From: Silanimonas sp.
Lineage (GTDB): Bacteria; Pseudomonadota; Gammaproteobacteria; Xanthomonadales; Xanthomonadaceae
Length of the DNA stretch: 64,000 nucleotides
Direction: 5' to 3'
Assembly (NCBI RefSeq): GCF_027531545.1
Contig: NZ_JAPZSC010000006.1
Location: 496,001 to 560,000 of the forward strand
Below the pieces are notes generated by a model. That model did not search any database. It worked only from the letters and a program-made list of their open reading frames with translations, and was not told the origin of the DNA. Position 1 is the first letter of the stretch, and every line of letters begins with the position of its first letter. This document shows positions 8,122-16,531 of the stretch, piece by piece. A program made the position numbers and the translations under genes.

Positions 8122-9050
8122 GCGGCGGCTCCGGCATCGGACGTCAGGCTGCGGAACACTTCGTCGAGGCGGCCCCGTTCAACGCGGAGGTCGGACCAGG
8201 CCACGCGACGTTCGTCGAGTCGCCGCGTCACGACATCGGAAGACACGCCGCCGCCACGGACGAACAGCACCACCCGCCCCTCGCGGGCGTCCACGGTCGT
8301 CGCCGCGGCCGGCACGAGGCCGTCGAGCGCGGCCACCGCAGCCACGCTGTCCGGCGCGGCGAAGGACAGCGCGCCATGCCAGCGCGAGAGCGCCAGCAGT
8401 TCCGCGGGCGTGTGGTCCGCACGCAGTCGGCCGGCAGCGATCACCACGGCTCGGGTGGCGATGGCGTCCACCTCTTCGAGCAGGTGCGTGGAAAGCATGA
8501 TCGTGCGCTCGCGCGCCAGTTCGTTGATGAGGCCGCGGACCTCGTGCTTCTGGTTCGGATCGAGGCCATCGGTGGGCTCGTCGAGCAACAGCACCGGCGG
8601 GTCGTGCAGGATGGCCGCGGCGAAGCCCACGCGGCGACGGAAGCCCTTCGACAGCGTGTCCAGCGGCTGCCGGCGCACGGGGCCCAGCTGCAAGCGATCG
8701 GAGGCGAAGGCGAGGCGCTGCTGACGGTGTGCGCCCGACAGGCCGCGCACGTCGGCGATGAAGCCGAGGAAATCGGCCACTTCCATCTCGCCGTAGCCCG
8801 GCGCGCCTTCCGGCAGGTAGCCCAGGGCGCGACGAGCGGCCAGGCCGTCGGCCACGACGTCATGGCCGGCCACGCGCACGCGGCCCGCGTCGGGCGCGAG
8901 GAAGCCAGCGATCATCTTCATCGTCGTCGACTTGCCGGCGCCATTCGGCCCCAGCAGGGCCACGACCTCACCCGGCTGCACCGAGAACCGCAGGTCCTCG
9001 ACGGCCGTCAGCGCCGCGAAGCGCTTGGTCAGTCCTTCCACTTCGATCAT
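8118..9050 (-). CDS. ABC transporter ATP-binding protein (GldA-like)
   Basis: A 310-residue ATPase that energises the adjacent permease. Walker A GPNGAGKST (34-42), Walker B VLLLDEPTDGLD, a degenerate signature LSKGFRRRVG in place of LSGGQ (usual for GldA/CcmA-like ATPases), and the H-loop STHLLEEV are present. The C-terminal 90 residues form the extra domain seen in ABC-2 drug/lipid exporters. The ATG at 9050 begins the canonical MIEVEGLTKRF; an in-frame ATG at 9116 would add an unrelated leader. First gene of the four-gene cluster. Confidence 0.92.
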   Translation of the reverse strand: MIEVEGLTKRFAALTAVEDLRFSVQPGEVVALLGPNGAGKSTTMKMIAGFLAPDAGRVRVAGHDVVADGLAARRALGYLPEGAPGYGEMEVADFLGFIADVRGLSGAHRQQRLAFASDRLQLGPVRRQPLDTLSKGFRRRVGFAAAILHDPPVLLLDEPTDGLDPNQKHEVRGLINELARERTIMLSTHLLEEVDAIATRAVVIAAGRLRADHTPAELLALSRWHGALSFAAPDSVAAVAALDGLVPAAATTVDAREGRVVLFVRGGGVSSDVVTRRLDERRVAWSDLRVERGRLDEVFRSLTSDAGAAA

Positions 9051-9130
9051 GTCGGGTTCCGGCTCGGCACCGCAGGTCGGCGCGCCTTGGAGCGCGGGGG
9101 CGACGACAAGTTCCACGCCCCCGCAAACGA

Positions 9131-9154
9131 CGAGGCGGGCCTCGGCCCGCCTCG
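9131..9154 (-). terminator. Hairpin terminator after the SRPBCC gene
   Basis: A perfect 10-bp stem (CGAGGCGGGC with GCCCGCCTCG) and a CTCG loop lie 7 bases past the stop of the SRPBCC gene and before the ABC cluster. The T-run after the stem on the minus strand is short, so efficiency is uncertain, but it separates the two units. Confidence 0.6.
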
Positions 9155-9160
9155 CTGTGC

Positions 9161-10276
9161 TTACTGGGCCTCGGGGGCCTTCAATGGCAGGAAGGCCTGG
9201 AACTCGGCTTCCGGGCTGAGGATCTCCGGGATATCGACGGTGTAGTCGTCGAAGCCCTGGCTGGCGTTGTCCAGCGGGTAGCCGCGGACGATGGCCCAGG
9301 CGCGCAGCGTGTCACGGACGCGCTGCAGGCCCGGCGCCGGACCCACCCACTTGGTGTTCGCCGCCTTCAGCGGAGCTTCCTGCGACAGCACGACCTTGTT
9401 GCCGTCGCCGGCGATCGTGGCTTCGAGGACCGGCAGCTCGGCGACCGTGGCGGCGCGCGACGAGCCTTCCGGAGCGTCCTTCGCACGGACCGGCAGCAGC
9501 ATGATGAAGGAGTAGGCCTCCGACGTGCGGTCGACCGTGACGATGCGCAGCGGACCGTCCTTGGCGAAGCCGCTGGCTTCGATGACGCGGTCCATCCACG
9601 CGAGCTGGTTCGTCATGGAAACGGCGACGCCGTCGTCGCGGAGCGGGGCTTCGACGTCGACGCGCAGCGCGTTCATGGCCGGAACGTCGACGAGCTGCAG
9701 CGGGTGCTCGTAGATGGTGTAGTCGACGCGCGGCACGCTGGCCAAGGCATTCGAGAGGACCTTCAAGCCGTTCTGCACGCGCTTGCCGGCGCTGCTCGAC
9801 ATGTACATGCCGGCGTAGCGGCCGACCAGGTTGAAGCCGTACTCGACGCGGTAGCGCTGGGTGATCTTCACGTTGCGCTGGCTGCGGCCCGAGCGCTCGA
9901 ACGTGAAGCGCATGGTCTTGTTCTCGCCCATGGCGTTGTCGGTCACCTTGAAGACGATCTTCTCGCCCGGCACGCTCTCGGTGATTTCCCAGCTGCCCGA
10001 ACCGACCGTCCGGTCGTTCGAGGTGTATTCGAGCTTGGCGCCGACGCCCGAAGCGGGGCCGCTCAGGGTGAACTTCACGTTCGGGTCGCGCAGATGTAGC
10101 GTGTTCCAGTCGTTGAAGCGCTGGAAGCCGTTCAGCATGTCGAAGGCGACATTGACGGGGCGGTTGGTTTCCACCGAGTGCGACACGCTGCGCGCCTTCG
10201 GCAGGACCAAGCCCACGGCGACGCCGAGGATGGCCACCAGAACGAACGCGACGACGAATTCAAGGAATCGAGCCAT
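9161..10276 (-). CDS. Membrane-anchored SRPBCC-fold protein
   Basis: A 371-residue protein with one N-terminal TM helix (about 5-27). Residues about 34-180 form a START/SRPBCC (polyketide-cyclase-like) ligand-binding domain, recognisable by HSVETNRPVNVAFDMLNGFQRFNDWNTLH, here split as HSVETNRPVNVAF and NDWN. Residues about 185-350 form a second domain that resembles GyrI-like effector-binding folds (VDVPAMNALRVDVEA, DRTSEAYSFIMLLPV). The ligand is unknown. Flanked by terminator-like hairpins on both sides, so likely monocistronic. Confidence 0.75.
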   Translation of the reverse strand: MARFLEFVVAFVLVAILGVAVGLVLPKARSVSHSVETNRPVNVAFDMLNGFQRFNDWNTLHLRDPNVKFTLSGPASGVGAKLEYTSNDRTVGSGSWEITESVPGEKIVFKVTDNAMGENKTMRFTFERSGRSQRNVKITQRYRVEYGFNLVGRYAGMYMSSSAGKRVQNGLKVLSNALASVPRVDYTIYEHPLQLVDVPAMNALRVDVEAPLRDDGVAVSMTNQLAWMDRVIEASGFAKDGPLRIVTVDRTSEAYSFIMLLPVRAKDAPEGSSRAATVAELPVLEATIAGDGNKVVLSQEAPLKAANTKWVGPAPGLQRVRDTLRAWAIVRGYPLDNASQGFDDYTVDIPEILSPEAEFQAFLPLKAPEAQ

Positions 10277-10374
10277 GCATCAAATCTCCGGGATCGGCCC
10301 CGGTCGGCACACCGCCGCCCCGGGGAGCGCCAGAGGATAGCAGCACCGTCGGGGCCGTGGTAAGCGTGGGACGC

Positions 10375-10396
10375 CCCCGCGGACAAGGCCGCGGGG
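10375..10396 (-). terminator. Hairpin terminator after the response regulator
   Basis: A perfect 8-bp stem CCCCGCGG/CCGCGGGG with a 6-base loop sits 7 bases downstream of the response regulator stop. No strong U-tract follows on the minus strand. It lies in the 127-base gap ahead of the SRPBCC gene, where nothing else was seen. Confidence 0.5.
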
Positions 10397-10403
10397 CCGC
10401 CTG

Positions 10404-11045
10404 TCACACCAGCTTCAACTCGAAGGCCTTGAGCACCGCGCGGGTCCGGTCGCGCACGCCGAGCTTCGAGAGGATGTTGGAGACATGGTTCTTGATCGTG
10501 CCTTCGGCCACGCCGAGCGAGTTGGCGATCTCCTTGTTGGAGAAGCCGCCCGCCATGAGCCGGAGGATCTCGGTCTCGCGCTCGGTAAGCGGGTCGGGCT
10601 GCTCGAGGCTGTGGAAGTCGTTCTGCAGCCCCTCGAGGCCCGAGAGCAGCCGGGCCGTCACGGCCGGCTGCACCAACGACCCCCCATCGGCCACCGTCTG
10701 GATGGCCGACACCAGCTGGTCGAGGGACACATCCTTCAGGAGGTAGCCCTTGGCCCCGGCCTTGATGCCCGCCAGCACCAGCTGGTCGTCGTCGAACGTG
10801 GTCAGGATGATGGTGGGCGGCAGGGCGTTCTGCGCCGCCAGCGCGCGCAGCGCTTCGAGGCCGGACATCACCGGCATGCGCATGTCCATCAGCACGACGT
10901 CAGGCTTCACGACGGGGACCTGCTCGACGGCCTGCTTGCCATCGGCCGCCTCCGCGACCACGTCGATGGTGTCGGCCAATTCCAGCAGGGAACGGACGCC
11001 CTGGCGCACCAGGGTCTGGTCGTCGACGAGCATCACTCGGATCAT
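10404..11045 (-). CDS. NarL/LuxR-family response regulator
   Basis: A 213-residue two-domain regulator. The receiver has D8-D9 in LVDDQ, the phosphoacceptor D54 (VLMDMRMP), the Thr of ILTTFDD and the Lys of GYLLKD. The C-terminal HTH carries LTERETEILRLMAGG and IANSLGVAEGTIKNHVSNILSKL. The ATG at 11045 overlaps the stop of the kinase gene by 4 bases (ATGA), fixing the start and showing translational coupling to its partner kinase. This is a DesR/LiaR-like pair; the signal is unknown. Confidence 0.95.
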   Translation of the reverse strand: MIRVMLVDDQTLVRQGVRSLLELADTIDVVAEAADGKQAVEQVPVVKPDVVLMDMRMPVMSGLEALRALAAQNALPPTIILTTFDDDQLVLAGIKAGAKGYLLKDVSLDQLVSAIQTVADGGSLVQPAVTARLLSGLEGLQNDFHSLEQPDPLTERETEILRLMAGGFSNKEIANSLGVAEGTIKNHVSNILSKLGVRDRTRAVLKAFELKLV

Positions 11046-12205
11046 GCGGAAGCCTCGAGGGGAAGGTGGATGTCGATGCTGAAGCCCTGGCCCGGCGCGG
11101 TCGAGACCTCGACGCGGCCGCCGACGGTCTTCAGGCGCTCGCGCATGCCCGAAAGCCCGTTGCCGGGGGTGAAGACGTCGCTGCCGACGCCGTCGTCGCG
11201 GGCGGCGAGGTGCAGTTCGCGCCCTTGCCTCGCCAGCTTGAGCCAAAGGCGCTGGGCCTGGGCGTGCCGGATGGCGTTGGTGATGATTTCCTGCGCGCAG
11301 CGCACGACGACCTGCGCGCACTCGGCGTCGTCGACCGGCAGCGGGGATTCGATGTCCAGAGTGACTTCGAGGGCCGGCACGCCTTCCACCAAGGTGCGCA
11401 ATGCGGCCTCGAGGTCGATGCGCTCCTCGCCGCGCATGGCGCTGACGGCCTCGCGCACGTCGGTGAGCAGCAGACGCGCCAAGGTATGGGCCTGGCGGAC
11501 GTGCTCCTGGGCCTTTCCGTCGGTCAGGTGGCCGGCGACCTCGAGATTGAGGCTGAGGGCCGTGAGGTGGTGCCCGAGCAGGTCGTGCAGCTCGCGGGAA
11601 ATGCGCAGGCGCTCGCCGACACGCGCGCTGTCGGCCAGTAGCGAACGGGTGGCCCGCAGTTCGGCGTTGAGCCGTCGCTGCTCCTCGCGTGCCTCCGCCT
11701 GCTGCTTGGCGATCAGGCCGGCCACGTAGACGAAGCCCGACATGCCCATGTAGAGCATGGACTGCAGGACGGCCTCGAGCGGGGTGAACTCGAAGGTGCG
11801 GACGAACACCGCCGTCAGCGGCAGGTGCTGCACCACCAGCCAGAGCACCCCCGGCCAGCCCGGCAACAACCAGGGCACCACGGCGGCCATCACCATCATC
11901 AGGATGGCGCCCAAGGCGCTGTTCGTAAGCGCACTCACCGCGATGGCCGAAGCCGCCATGGCGAGCATCAGCACGATGGGCCAGACGCGCCCGCGCTGGT
12001 GGCCCAGCGACTGGGTGGAGAGCCAGAACGCCACGCCGAAGGCCACGTAGGCGCCGACCGGCCCGACGAAGGCCATGGCTGGCAGGGGGCTGGAGCTGGC
12101 GTCCATCACGAACAAGGCGTTCATGACCAGGCCACTGCCCACCATCGCCCAAGTGAACAGGCCGGCATAGCGCAGGAGCGTGGCGTGGGTCAGGCGCGGA
12201 AGCAT
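11042..12205 (-). CDS. DesK-type sensor histidine kinase
   Basis: A 387-residue membrane kinase. About five or six hydrophobic segments span residues 10-165. The dimerisation helix RISRELHDLLGHHLTALSL places the phosphorylated His at 207 (HisKA_3 type). The ATPase domain has the N-box QEIITNAIRHA and the G-box GNGLSGMRERL. There is no large periplasmic sensor loop, so it probably senses a membrane property or works through another membrane protein. Partner of the regulator at 10404. Confidence 0.93.
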   Translation of the reverse strand: MLPRLTHATLLRYAGLFTWAMVGSGLVMNALFVMDASSSPLPAMAFVGPVGAYVAFGVAFWLSTQSLGHQRGRVWPIVLMLAMAASAIAVSALTNSALGAILMMVMAAVVPWLLPGWPGVLWLVVQHLPLTAVFVRTFEFTPLEAVLQSMLYMGMSGFVYVAGLIAKQQAEAREEQRRLNAELRATRSLLADSARVGERLRISRELHDLLGHHLTALSLNLEVAGHLTDGKAQEHVRQAHTLARLLLTDVREAVSAMRGEERIDLEAALRTLVEGVPALEVTLDIESPLPVDDAECAQVVVRCAQEIITNAIRHAQAQRLWLKLARQGRELHLAARDDGVGSDVFTPGNGLSGMRERLKTVGGRVEVSTAPGQGFSIDIHLPLEASA

Positions 12206-12332
12206 CGAGGCATCCTAAACGCCCAGCCCCCCGCTTCCGCACCCCCGAAAGTCACCCCGCGGGGCGAAGGCGGCCGGGGGGCATGCGATACTGGCGGCTT
12301 GACCGAGACCCGGCCTGCCCCGGAGGAAAGGA

Positions 12333-12932
12333 ATGCCGTTCCAGATCCGCGATGTGCGCGAATACGAGCTGGACCTCGTGGTGGCGCTCAACAACTCGGC
12401 GGGACCTTCGATCCTGCCGATGGACGCGGAAAAGGCCCGCTTCTTCTGGGAACACGCCGACTACTTCCGCGTGATCGAGCAGGACGACGCCATCACCGGC
12501 TTCCTCGTCGGGTTCAGCGACCTGGCCCCGCACGACAGCCCGAACTTCCGCTGGTTCCGGGAACGGCACCGCAATTTCCTCTACATCGACCGCATCGTCA
12601 TCGCCGCCGCCCGCCGCGGTGGTGGCCGCGGCCGGGCCTTCTACGCCGACGCCATGAGCTTCGCCGAGCCCCGCTGGGCCCACCTCTGCTGCGAGGTGTT
12701 CCTGGGCGTGGGCTACGACCCGGCCCTGCTCTTCCACGGCGCTTTCGGCTTCCGCGAGGTCGGCCAGCAGACCATGGAAGGCACGGGCCTCCGTGCCTGC
12801 ATGCTGATGAAGGACCTCGGCAGCCACGACTGGATCGCCACGACTTACGGCGGCGCGCTGCCCGACGAACCCTGGCTGGCCCCACGCCGCGGCCCGGCGC
12901 GCCCCGCCATCGCCCGCAACACCGGAACCTGA
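12333..12932 (+). CDS. GNAT-family N-acetyltransferase
   Basis: A 199-residue protein of the GNAT fold. The acyl-CoA pyrophosphate loop appears as RRGGGRGR (about 94-101), followed by the alpha-3 helix; IDRIVIAAA is the preceding beta-4 strand. FHGAFGFREVGQQ matches the usual C-terminal GF-EVG motif. A strong ribosome site GGAGGAAAGG precedes the ATG by about 2 to 8 bases. It reads towards minC, 3 bases upstream, so it may be co-transcribed with the min genes. The substrate is unknown. Confidence 0.85.
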   Translation: MPFQIRDVREYELDLVVALNNSAGPSILPMDAEKARFFWEHADYFRVIEQDDAITGFLVGFSDLAPHDSPNFRWFRERHRNFLYIDRIVIAAARRGGGRGRAFYADAMSFAEPRWAHLCCEVFLGVGYDPALLFHGAFGFREVGQQTMEGTGLRACMLMKDLGSHDWIATTYGGALPDEPWLAPRRGPARPAIARNTGT

Positions 12933-12935
12933 CGC

Positions 12936-13727
12936 ATGGCGACACCGCACCCCGCCGACCTCCCCAACTACGAGCAGGCTGGCGAACTGAAGTTCGGCCA
13001 GGTCGGCATCGCCAACCTGCGCATCCGCACCCTCGATGTCGCCCAGCTCGCCGCGGAAATGCGCGAGCGGGTGGAGCGCGCGCCCAAGCTCTTCGCCCGT
13101 GCCGCGCTCATCCTCGATTTCGGCGGCCTGATGCAGCTGCCCGACGACGCCACCGCCAAGGCGCTGGTCGCGGCGCTCGAAGGCGCCGGCGTGCATCCGG
13201 TCGCGCTGGCCTACGGCACGCCCGAGAACGATGCGCTGGCCGAGCGCCTCGGCCTGCCGGTGCTGGCCAAGTTCCGCTCCCAATACGAGCGCGCCGGTGA
13301 ATCGCCCGCCGCGGAACCCCGCGCTGCCGAACGCGCCGCCGCGCCGCCCGCCCGCGAACCGACGCCCACGCCGGCCGCCCCGGTGCCGGAGGCCGAGCCC
13401 GGCCTGGTCCACGCCATGCCCGTACGCTCCGGCCAGCAGGTGTTCGCCGCGAACCGCGACCTGACCGTGCTGGCCCCGATCGGCGCAGGCGCCGAGGTGG
13501 TGGCGGACGGCTCCATCCATGTCTACGGCGCGCTGCGCGGACGCGCCCTCGCCGGCGCCTCCGGCTTCACCGGCGCCCGCATCTTCTGCCGCGAATTCCA
13601 CGCCGAGCTCGTGGCCATCGCCGGGCAGTACAAAGTGCTCGACGACGTGCCCAAGGCCCTGCACGGCAAGGCCGTGCAGATCTGGCTCGACAACAACGAC
13701 ATCCTGCAAATCCAGCCGCTGGCCTGA
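12936..13727 (+). CDS. minC: Septum site-determining protein MinC
   Basis: A 263-residue inhibitor of FtsZ polymerisation that keeps division away from the cell poles. The N-terminal domain (about 14-105, ELKFGQVGIANLRIRTLD) is joined by an Ala/Pro-rich linker (about 118-152) to the C-terminal beta-helix domain (VRSGQQVFA, GAEVVADGSIHVYGALRGRALAG, FHAELVAIAGQYK) that binds MinD. Followed by minD after 27 bases and by minE. Confidence 0.97.
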   Translation: MATPHPADLPNYEQAGELKFGQVGIANLRIRTLDVAQLAAEMRERVERAPKLFARAALILDFGGLMQLPDDATAKALVAALEGAGVHPVALAYGTPENDALAERLGLPVLAKFRSQYERAGESPAAEPRAAERAAAPPAREPTPTPAAPVPEAEPGLVHAMPVRSGQQVFAANRDLTVLAPIGAGAEVVADGSIHVYGALRGRALAGASGFTGARIFCREFHAELVAIAGQYKVLDDVPKALHGKAVQIWLDNNDILQIQPLA

Positions 13728-13754
13728 CGGCCACACAAAGACGGAGAAACGACC

Positions 13755-14564
13755 TTGGCGGAAATCCTCGTAGTCACCTCGGGCAAGGGCGGCGTCGGCA
13801 AGACGACCACCTCGGCCAGCATCGCGATGGGCCTCGCCCGCGCCGGCAAGAAGACCGCGGTCATCGACTTCGACGTCGGCCTGCGCAACCTCGACCTGAT
13901 CATGGGCTGCGAGCGCCGCGTGGTGTACGACTTCGTCAACGTCGTGCACGGCGAGGCCTCGCTGAAGCAGGCGCTGATCAAGGACAAGCGCTTCGACAAC
14001 CTGTTCGTTCTCGCTGCGTCGCAGACCCGCGACAAGGACGCACTGACGAAGGAAGGCGTCGAGAAGGTGCTGAAGGACCTCGCCGACGACGGCTTCGATT
14101 TCATCGTCTGCGACAGCCCGGCCGGCATCGAAAAGGGCGCCTTCCTCGCGATGTACTTCGCCGACCGCGCGCTCGTCGTGGTGAACCCGGAAGTGTCCTC
14201 GGTGCGCGACTCCGACCGCATCCTCGGCCTGCTGCAGAGCAAGACGAAGAAGGCCGAGGGCGGCGAGCGCATCCAGGAGCACTTGCTGCTGACCCGCTAC
14301 AACCCGGAACGCGTCGAGAAAGGCGAGATGCTCTCGATCGGCGACGTCGAGGAGATCCTCGGCCTGAAGGTGATCGGCGTCATCCCGGAATCGCCGGACG
14401 TGCTGCAGGCCTCGAACTCCGGCAACCCGGTCATCCTCGACGAGCAGAGCAACGCGGGCATCGCCTATGGCGACGCCATCGCCCGCCTGCTGGGCGAGGA
14501 CCGCCCGATGCGCTTCACCACGGCCGAGAAGAAAGGCTTCTTCGCCAAGATCTTCGGGGGCTGA
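13755..14564 (+). CDS. minD: Septum site-determining ATPase MinD
   Basis: A 269-residue membrane-associated ATPase that recruits MinC and oscillates with MinE. It has the deviant Walker [11 protein letters not shown] (9-18), [13 protein letters not shown], and the C-terminal amphipathic membrane anchor [11 protein letters not shown]. The start is TTG at 13755, giving the canonical [13 protein letters not shown]; no ATG or GTG is nearby. GGAG lies 9 bases upstream. It precedes minE by 1 base. Confidence 0.97.
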   Translation: MAEILVVTSGKGGVGKTTTSASIAMGLARAGKKTAVIDFDVGLRNLDLIMGCERRVVYDFVNVVHGEASLKQALIKDKRFDNLFVLAASQTRDKDALTKEGVEKVLKDLADDGFDFIVCDSPAGIEKGAFLAMYFADRALVVVNPEVSSVRDSDRILGLLQSKTKKAEGGERIQEHLLLTRYNPERVEKGEMLSIGDVEEILGLKVIGVIPESPDVLQASNSGNPVILDEQSNAGIAYGDAIARLLGEDRPMRFTTAEKKGFFAKIFGG

Positions 14565-14565
14565 C

Positions 14566-14823
14566 ATGGGCCTGTTCGATTTCCTGACGGGCAAGAAGCC
14601 GCCCACCGCCAACCTCGCGAAGGAGCGCCTGCGCATCATCGTCGCGCAGGAGCGCAGCACCCGCGGCGGCCCCGACTACCTGCCCCTGCTGCAGCGCGAG
14701 CTGCTCGAAGTGATCCGTAAGTACGTCAATGTCGACGTCGATGCGGTGAAGGTCGACCTGGTGAAGGACGGCGAGCACGACGTGCTCGATATTTCCGTCT
14801 CGCTGCCGGACAAGAACGGCTGA
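14566..14823 (+). CDS. minE: Cell division topological specificity factor MinE
   Basis: An 85-residue protein that stimulates MinD ATPase and displaces MinC. The anti-MinCD helix [11 protein letters not shown] (about 24-34) and the C-terminal dimerisation domain ([22 protein letters not shown]) are intact. The start ATG at 14566 follows the minD stop by 1 base, so it is coupled. Length is normal. Confidence 0.97.
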   Translation: MGLFDFLTGKKPPTANLAKERLRIIVAQERSTRGGPDYLPLLQRELLEVIRKYVNVDVDAVKVDLVKDGEHDVLDISVSLPDKNG

Positions 14824-14830
14824 TCCCCCG

Positions 14831-14850
14831 CCTGCGGCTCCGGCCGCAGG
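14831..14850 (+). terminator. Hairpin after minE
   Basis: A perfect 8-bp stem CCTGCGGC/GCCGCAGG with a TCCG loop starts 8 bases after the minE stop. No T-run follows, and the next gene begins 9 bases later, so it may only attenuate read-through. Confidence 0.4.
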
Positions 14851-14858
14851 ATGGCGCG

Positions 14859-15383
14859 ATGGCGGAAGCGACGATGCGACAGGCGACGATCGTGCTCACC
14901 CTTGCCGATATCGGCTGGGCGGCCCCCGTCGCCCTGCTCGCCCGCTTCGGCCTCGAGCTGGTCGAAGTCGAGCCGGGCGAAGCCATCCCCGGCAGTTACT
15001 GGGGCGACGCCGAAGCCGGGATCATCGGTTCCCGCGTGTATGCGCGCGCCGACACCCCAGTGCATTCCCTGCTGCATGAGGCCGGGCACCTGATGGTGAT
15101 GCCGCCGGAGCGCCGCGCCGCGGTGCACACCGATGCCGGTGACACCCAGCGCGACGAGGACGCCGTGTGCTACCTGCAGTTGCTGCTGGCCAACGCCCTG
15201 CCCGGCTTCGGCCGCGAACGCGGCTTCGCCGACATGGACGCCTGGGGCTACACGTTCCGACTGGGCTCGGCGAAGGCCTGGTTCGAGGGGGATGCCGAGG
15301 ACGCCGCCGCGCACCTGGCCTCGCTCGCGCACCTGCACGGCCTGCTGCCCGCCGTGATGGCGGCGGACACGAGAGCGGCGTAG
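14859..15383 (+). CDS. Predicted zinc-metallopeptidase-like protein (HEAGH)
   Basis: A 174-residue cytoplasmic protein with no signal peptide. HSLLHEAGHLMV places a gluzincin-type HEAGH at 73-77; the acidic QRDEDAVCYLQLL about 25 residues later could supply the third zinc ligand (Glu/Asp 99-101). The first 60 residues (ADIGWAAPVALLARFGLELVEVEPGEAIPGSYWG) look like a substrate or inhibitor region of an unknown family. It follows minE, with a hairpin between. An ATG at 14874 is an alternative start. Peptidase activity is inferred from the motif only. Confidence 0.7.
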   Translation: MAEATMRQATIVLTLADIGWAAPVALLARFGLELVEVEPGEAIPGSYWGDAEAGIIGSRVYARADTPVHSLLHEAGHLMVMPPERRAAVHTDAGDTQRDEDAVCYLQLLLANALPGFGRERGFADMDAWGYTFRLGSAKAWFEGDAEDAAAHLASLAHLHGLLPAVMAADTRAA

Positions 15384-15445
15384 GGTCGGCGTCGGACGCC
15401 GAGGGACCTCGTCCCCCCGACGGGGCGGCGTCCGTGGAGTGTCCA

Positions 15446-15835
15446 ATGAAACTCTGGATCGGAGGGGCCGCCATCGCGCTGGCCCATGGCGTCATCGCGG
15501 CCGATGCGCCGCCCGCGATCGGCAGCATCGAACCCGCCGCCCTCGTGCAACAGCTCGACCGCAACGCCAACGGTTGCCTCGACCTCGAGGAAGGCCGCAA
15601 CTACACCAGCCGCCGTTTCCACGCGCTCGATGCGAACGGGGACAACGTCCTCGATGCCGCGGAAGCCCCGCCGCTGCCCGGCGAACCCAGCGCCGCCCGC
15701 CCGATCGGTATCGAGGCGTGGCAGGACGCGTACACGGCGCGCTTCAACGGTTTCGACGCGGACGGCAGCAGCTGCCTCAGCGCCGAGGAAATCACCCAAG
15801 GCCGAGCGGCCGCCGCTACGGGAGGTGCCCGATGA
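15446..15835 (+). CDS. Exported EF-hand protein
   Basis: A 129-residue protein with an N-terminal signal-like segment (MKLWIGGAAIALAHGVIA) and three EF-hand-like loops: DRNANGCLDLEE (38-49), DANGDNVLDAAE (62-73) and DADGSSCLSAEE (104-115). Each keeps the Asp/Asn/Gly/Glu pattern of calcium loops. This resembles small bacterial calcium-binding proteins of the calerythrin/CREC-like type. Its stop overlaps the start of the DUF3011 gene (ATGA), so the two are coupled. Two unpaired Cys (44 and 110) may form a disulfide. Confidence 0.8.
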   Translation: MKLWIGGAAIALAHGVIAADAPPAIGSIEPAALVQQLDRNANGCLDLEEGRNYTSRRFHALDANGDNVLDAAEAPPLPGEPSAARPIGIEAWQDAYTARFNGFDADGSSCLSAEEITQGRAAAATGGAR

Positions 15836-16455
15836 ACCGCTTCTTCCCCATCCTCGTTCTCGCTGCTGCGGCGCTGTTCGGATCAACGCCGGCCGAGGCC
15901 AGCACGACGATGCGCTGCGAATCCACCGACGGGCGCTGGAAGGCCTGCAACGTGGACACCTACGGCGGTGTCACGCTGGCCCGCCAGCTGAGCCGCGCCG
16001 GCTGCTGGCAGGGCGACACCTGGGGCTACGACCGCAACCGCATCTGGGTGACGAACGGCTGCCGGGCGGAGTTCCGCGTGGGCGGCAACCGTCCGTCCTC
16101 GTCCAACAACAACAACGGGGCCGTGGCCGGTGCCCTGATCCTCGGCGCCATCGCCGGTGCCGTCATCGCGAACCACAACGACCACGACGACGACCGCCGT
16201 CCGGATTGCGGCCCACGCGGCTGCGGTGACGGTTGGGGGGGCGGCGGCTGGAGCGGCGGGTCAGAGCGCCACTTCACCTGCGAGTCGCAGGGCGGGCGGA
16301 TGACCTGGTGCCGCCAGACGGTCGGCCGCCGCGAGCACGTCGAGCTGACGCGCCAGCTCAGCCGCGGCGACTGCCAGTACGGGCGCACCTGGGGTGTCGA
16401 CCGCAGCGAAGTCTGGGTGGACAAGGGCTGCCGGGCCGAGTTCGTCATCTACTGA
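15832..16455 (+). CDS. Exported DUF3011 protein with glycine-zipper linker
   Basis: A 207-residue protein with a signal peptide (1-23, cleavage after AEA), two DUF3011 repeats (about 26-82 and 146-207; each has a Cys, LARQLS or LTRQLS, GDTWG or GRTWG, and GCRAEF) joined by an Asn run, a glycine zipper (GAVAGALILGAIAGAVIA, about 97-114) and a His/Asp-rich stretch. The repeats have paired Cys, suited to an oxidising compartment. DUF3011 is common in xanthomonads and of unknown function. Coupled to the EF-hand gene by a 4-base overlap. Confidence 0.88.
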   Translation: MNRFFPILVLAAAALFGSTPAEASTTMRCESTDGRWKACNVDTYGGVTLARQLSRAGCWQGDTWGYDRNRIWVTNGCRAEFRVGGNRPSSSNNNNGAVAGALILGAIAGAVIANHNDHDDDRRPDCGPRGCGDGWGGGGWSGGSERHFTCESQGGRMTWCRQTVGRREHVELTRQLSRGDCQYGRTWGVDRSEVWVDKGCRAEFVIY

Positions 16456-16531
16456 TCGGAAAGCGGCGCGCAACGCTGGTCGCGCGCCGCTCCGGCAGGC
16501 CATCATCGGGGTCCTCGATGCGGACGCCACC

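Noticed and set aside
4619-9050. Gliding-motility locus
   Set aside because: Only the Gld ABC subunits are present; the other gld/spr genes are absent and such ABC clusters are widespread in non-gliders.
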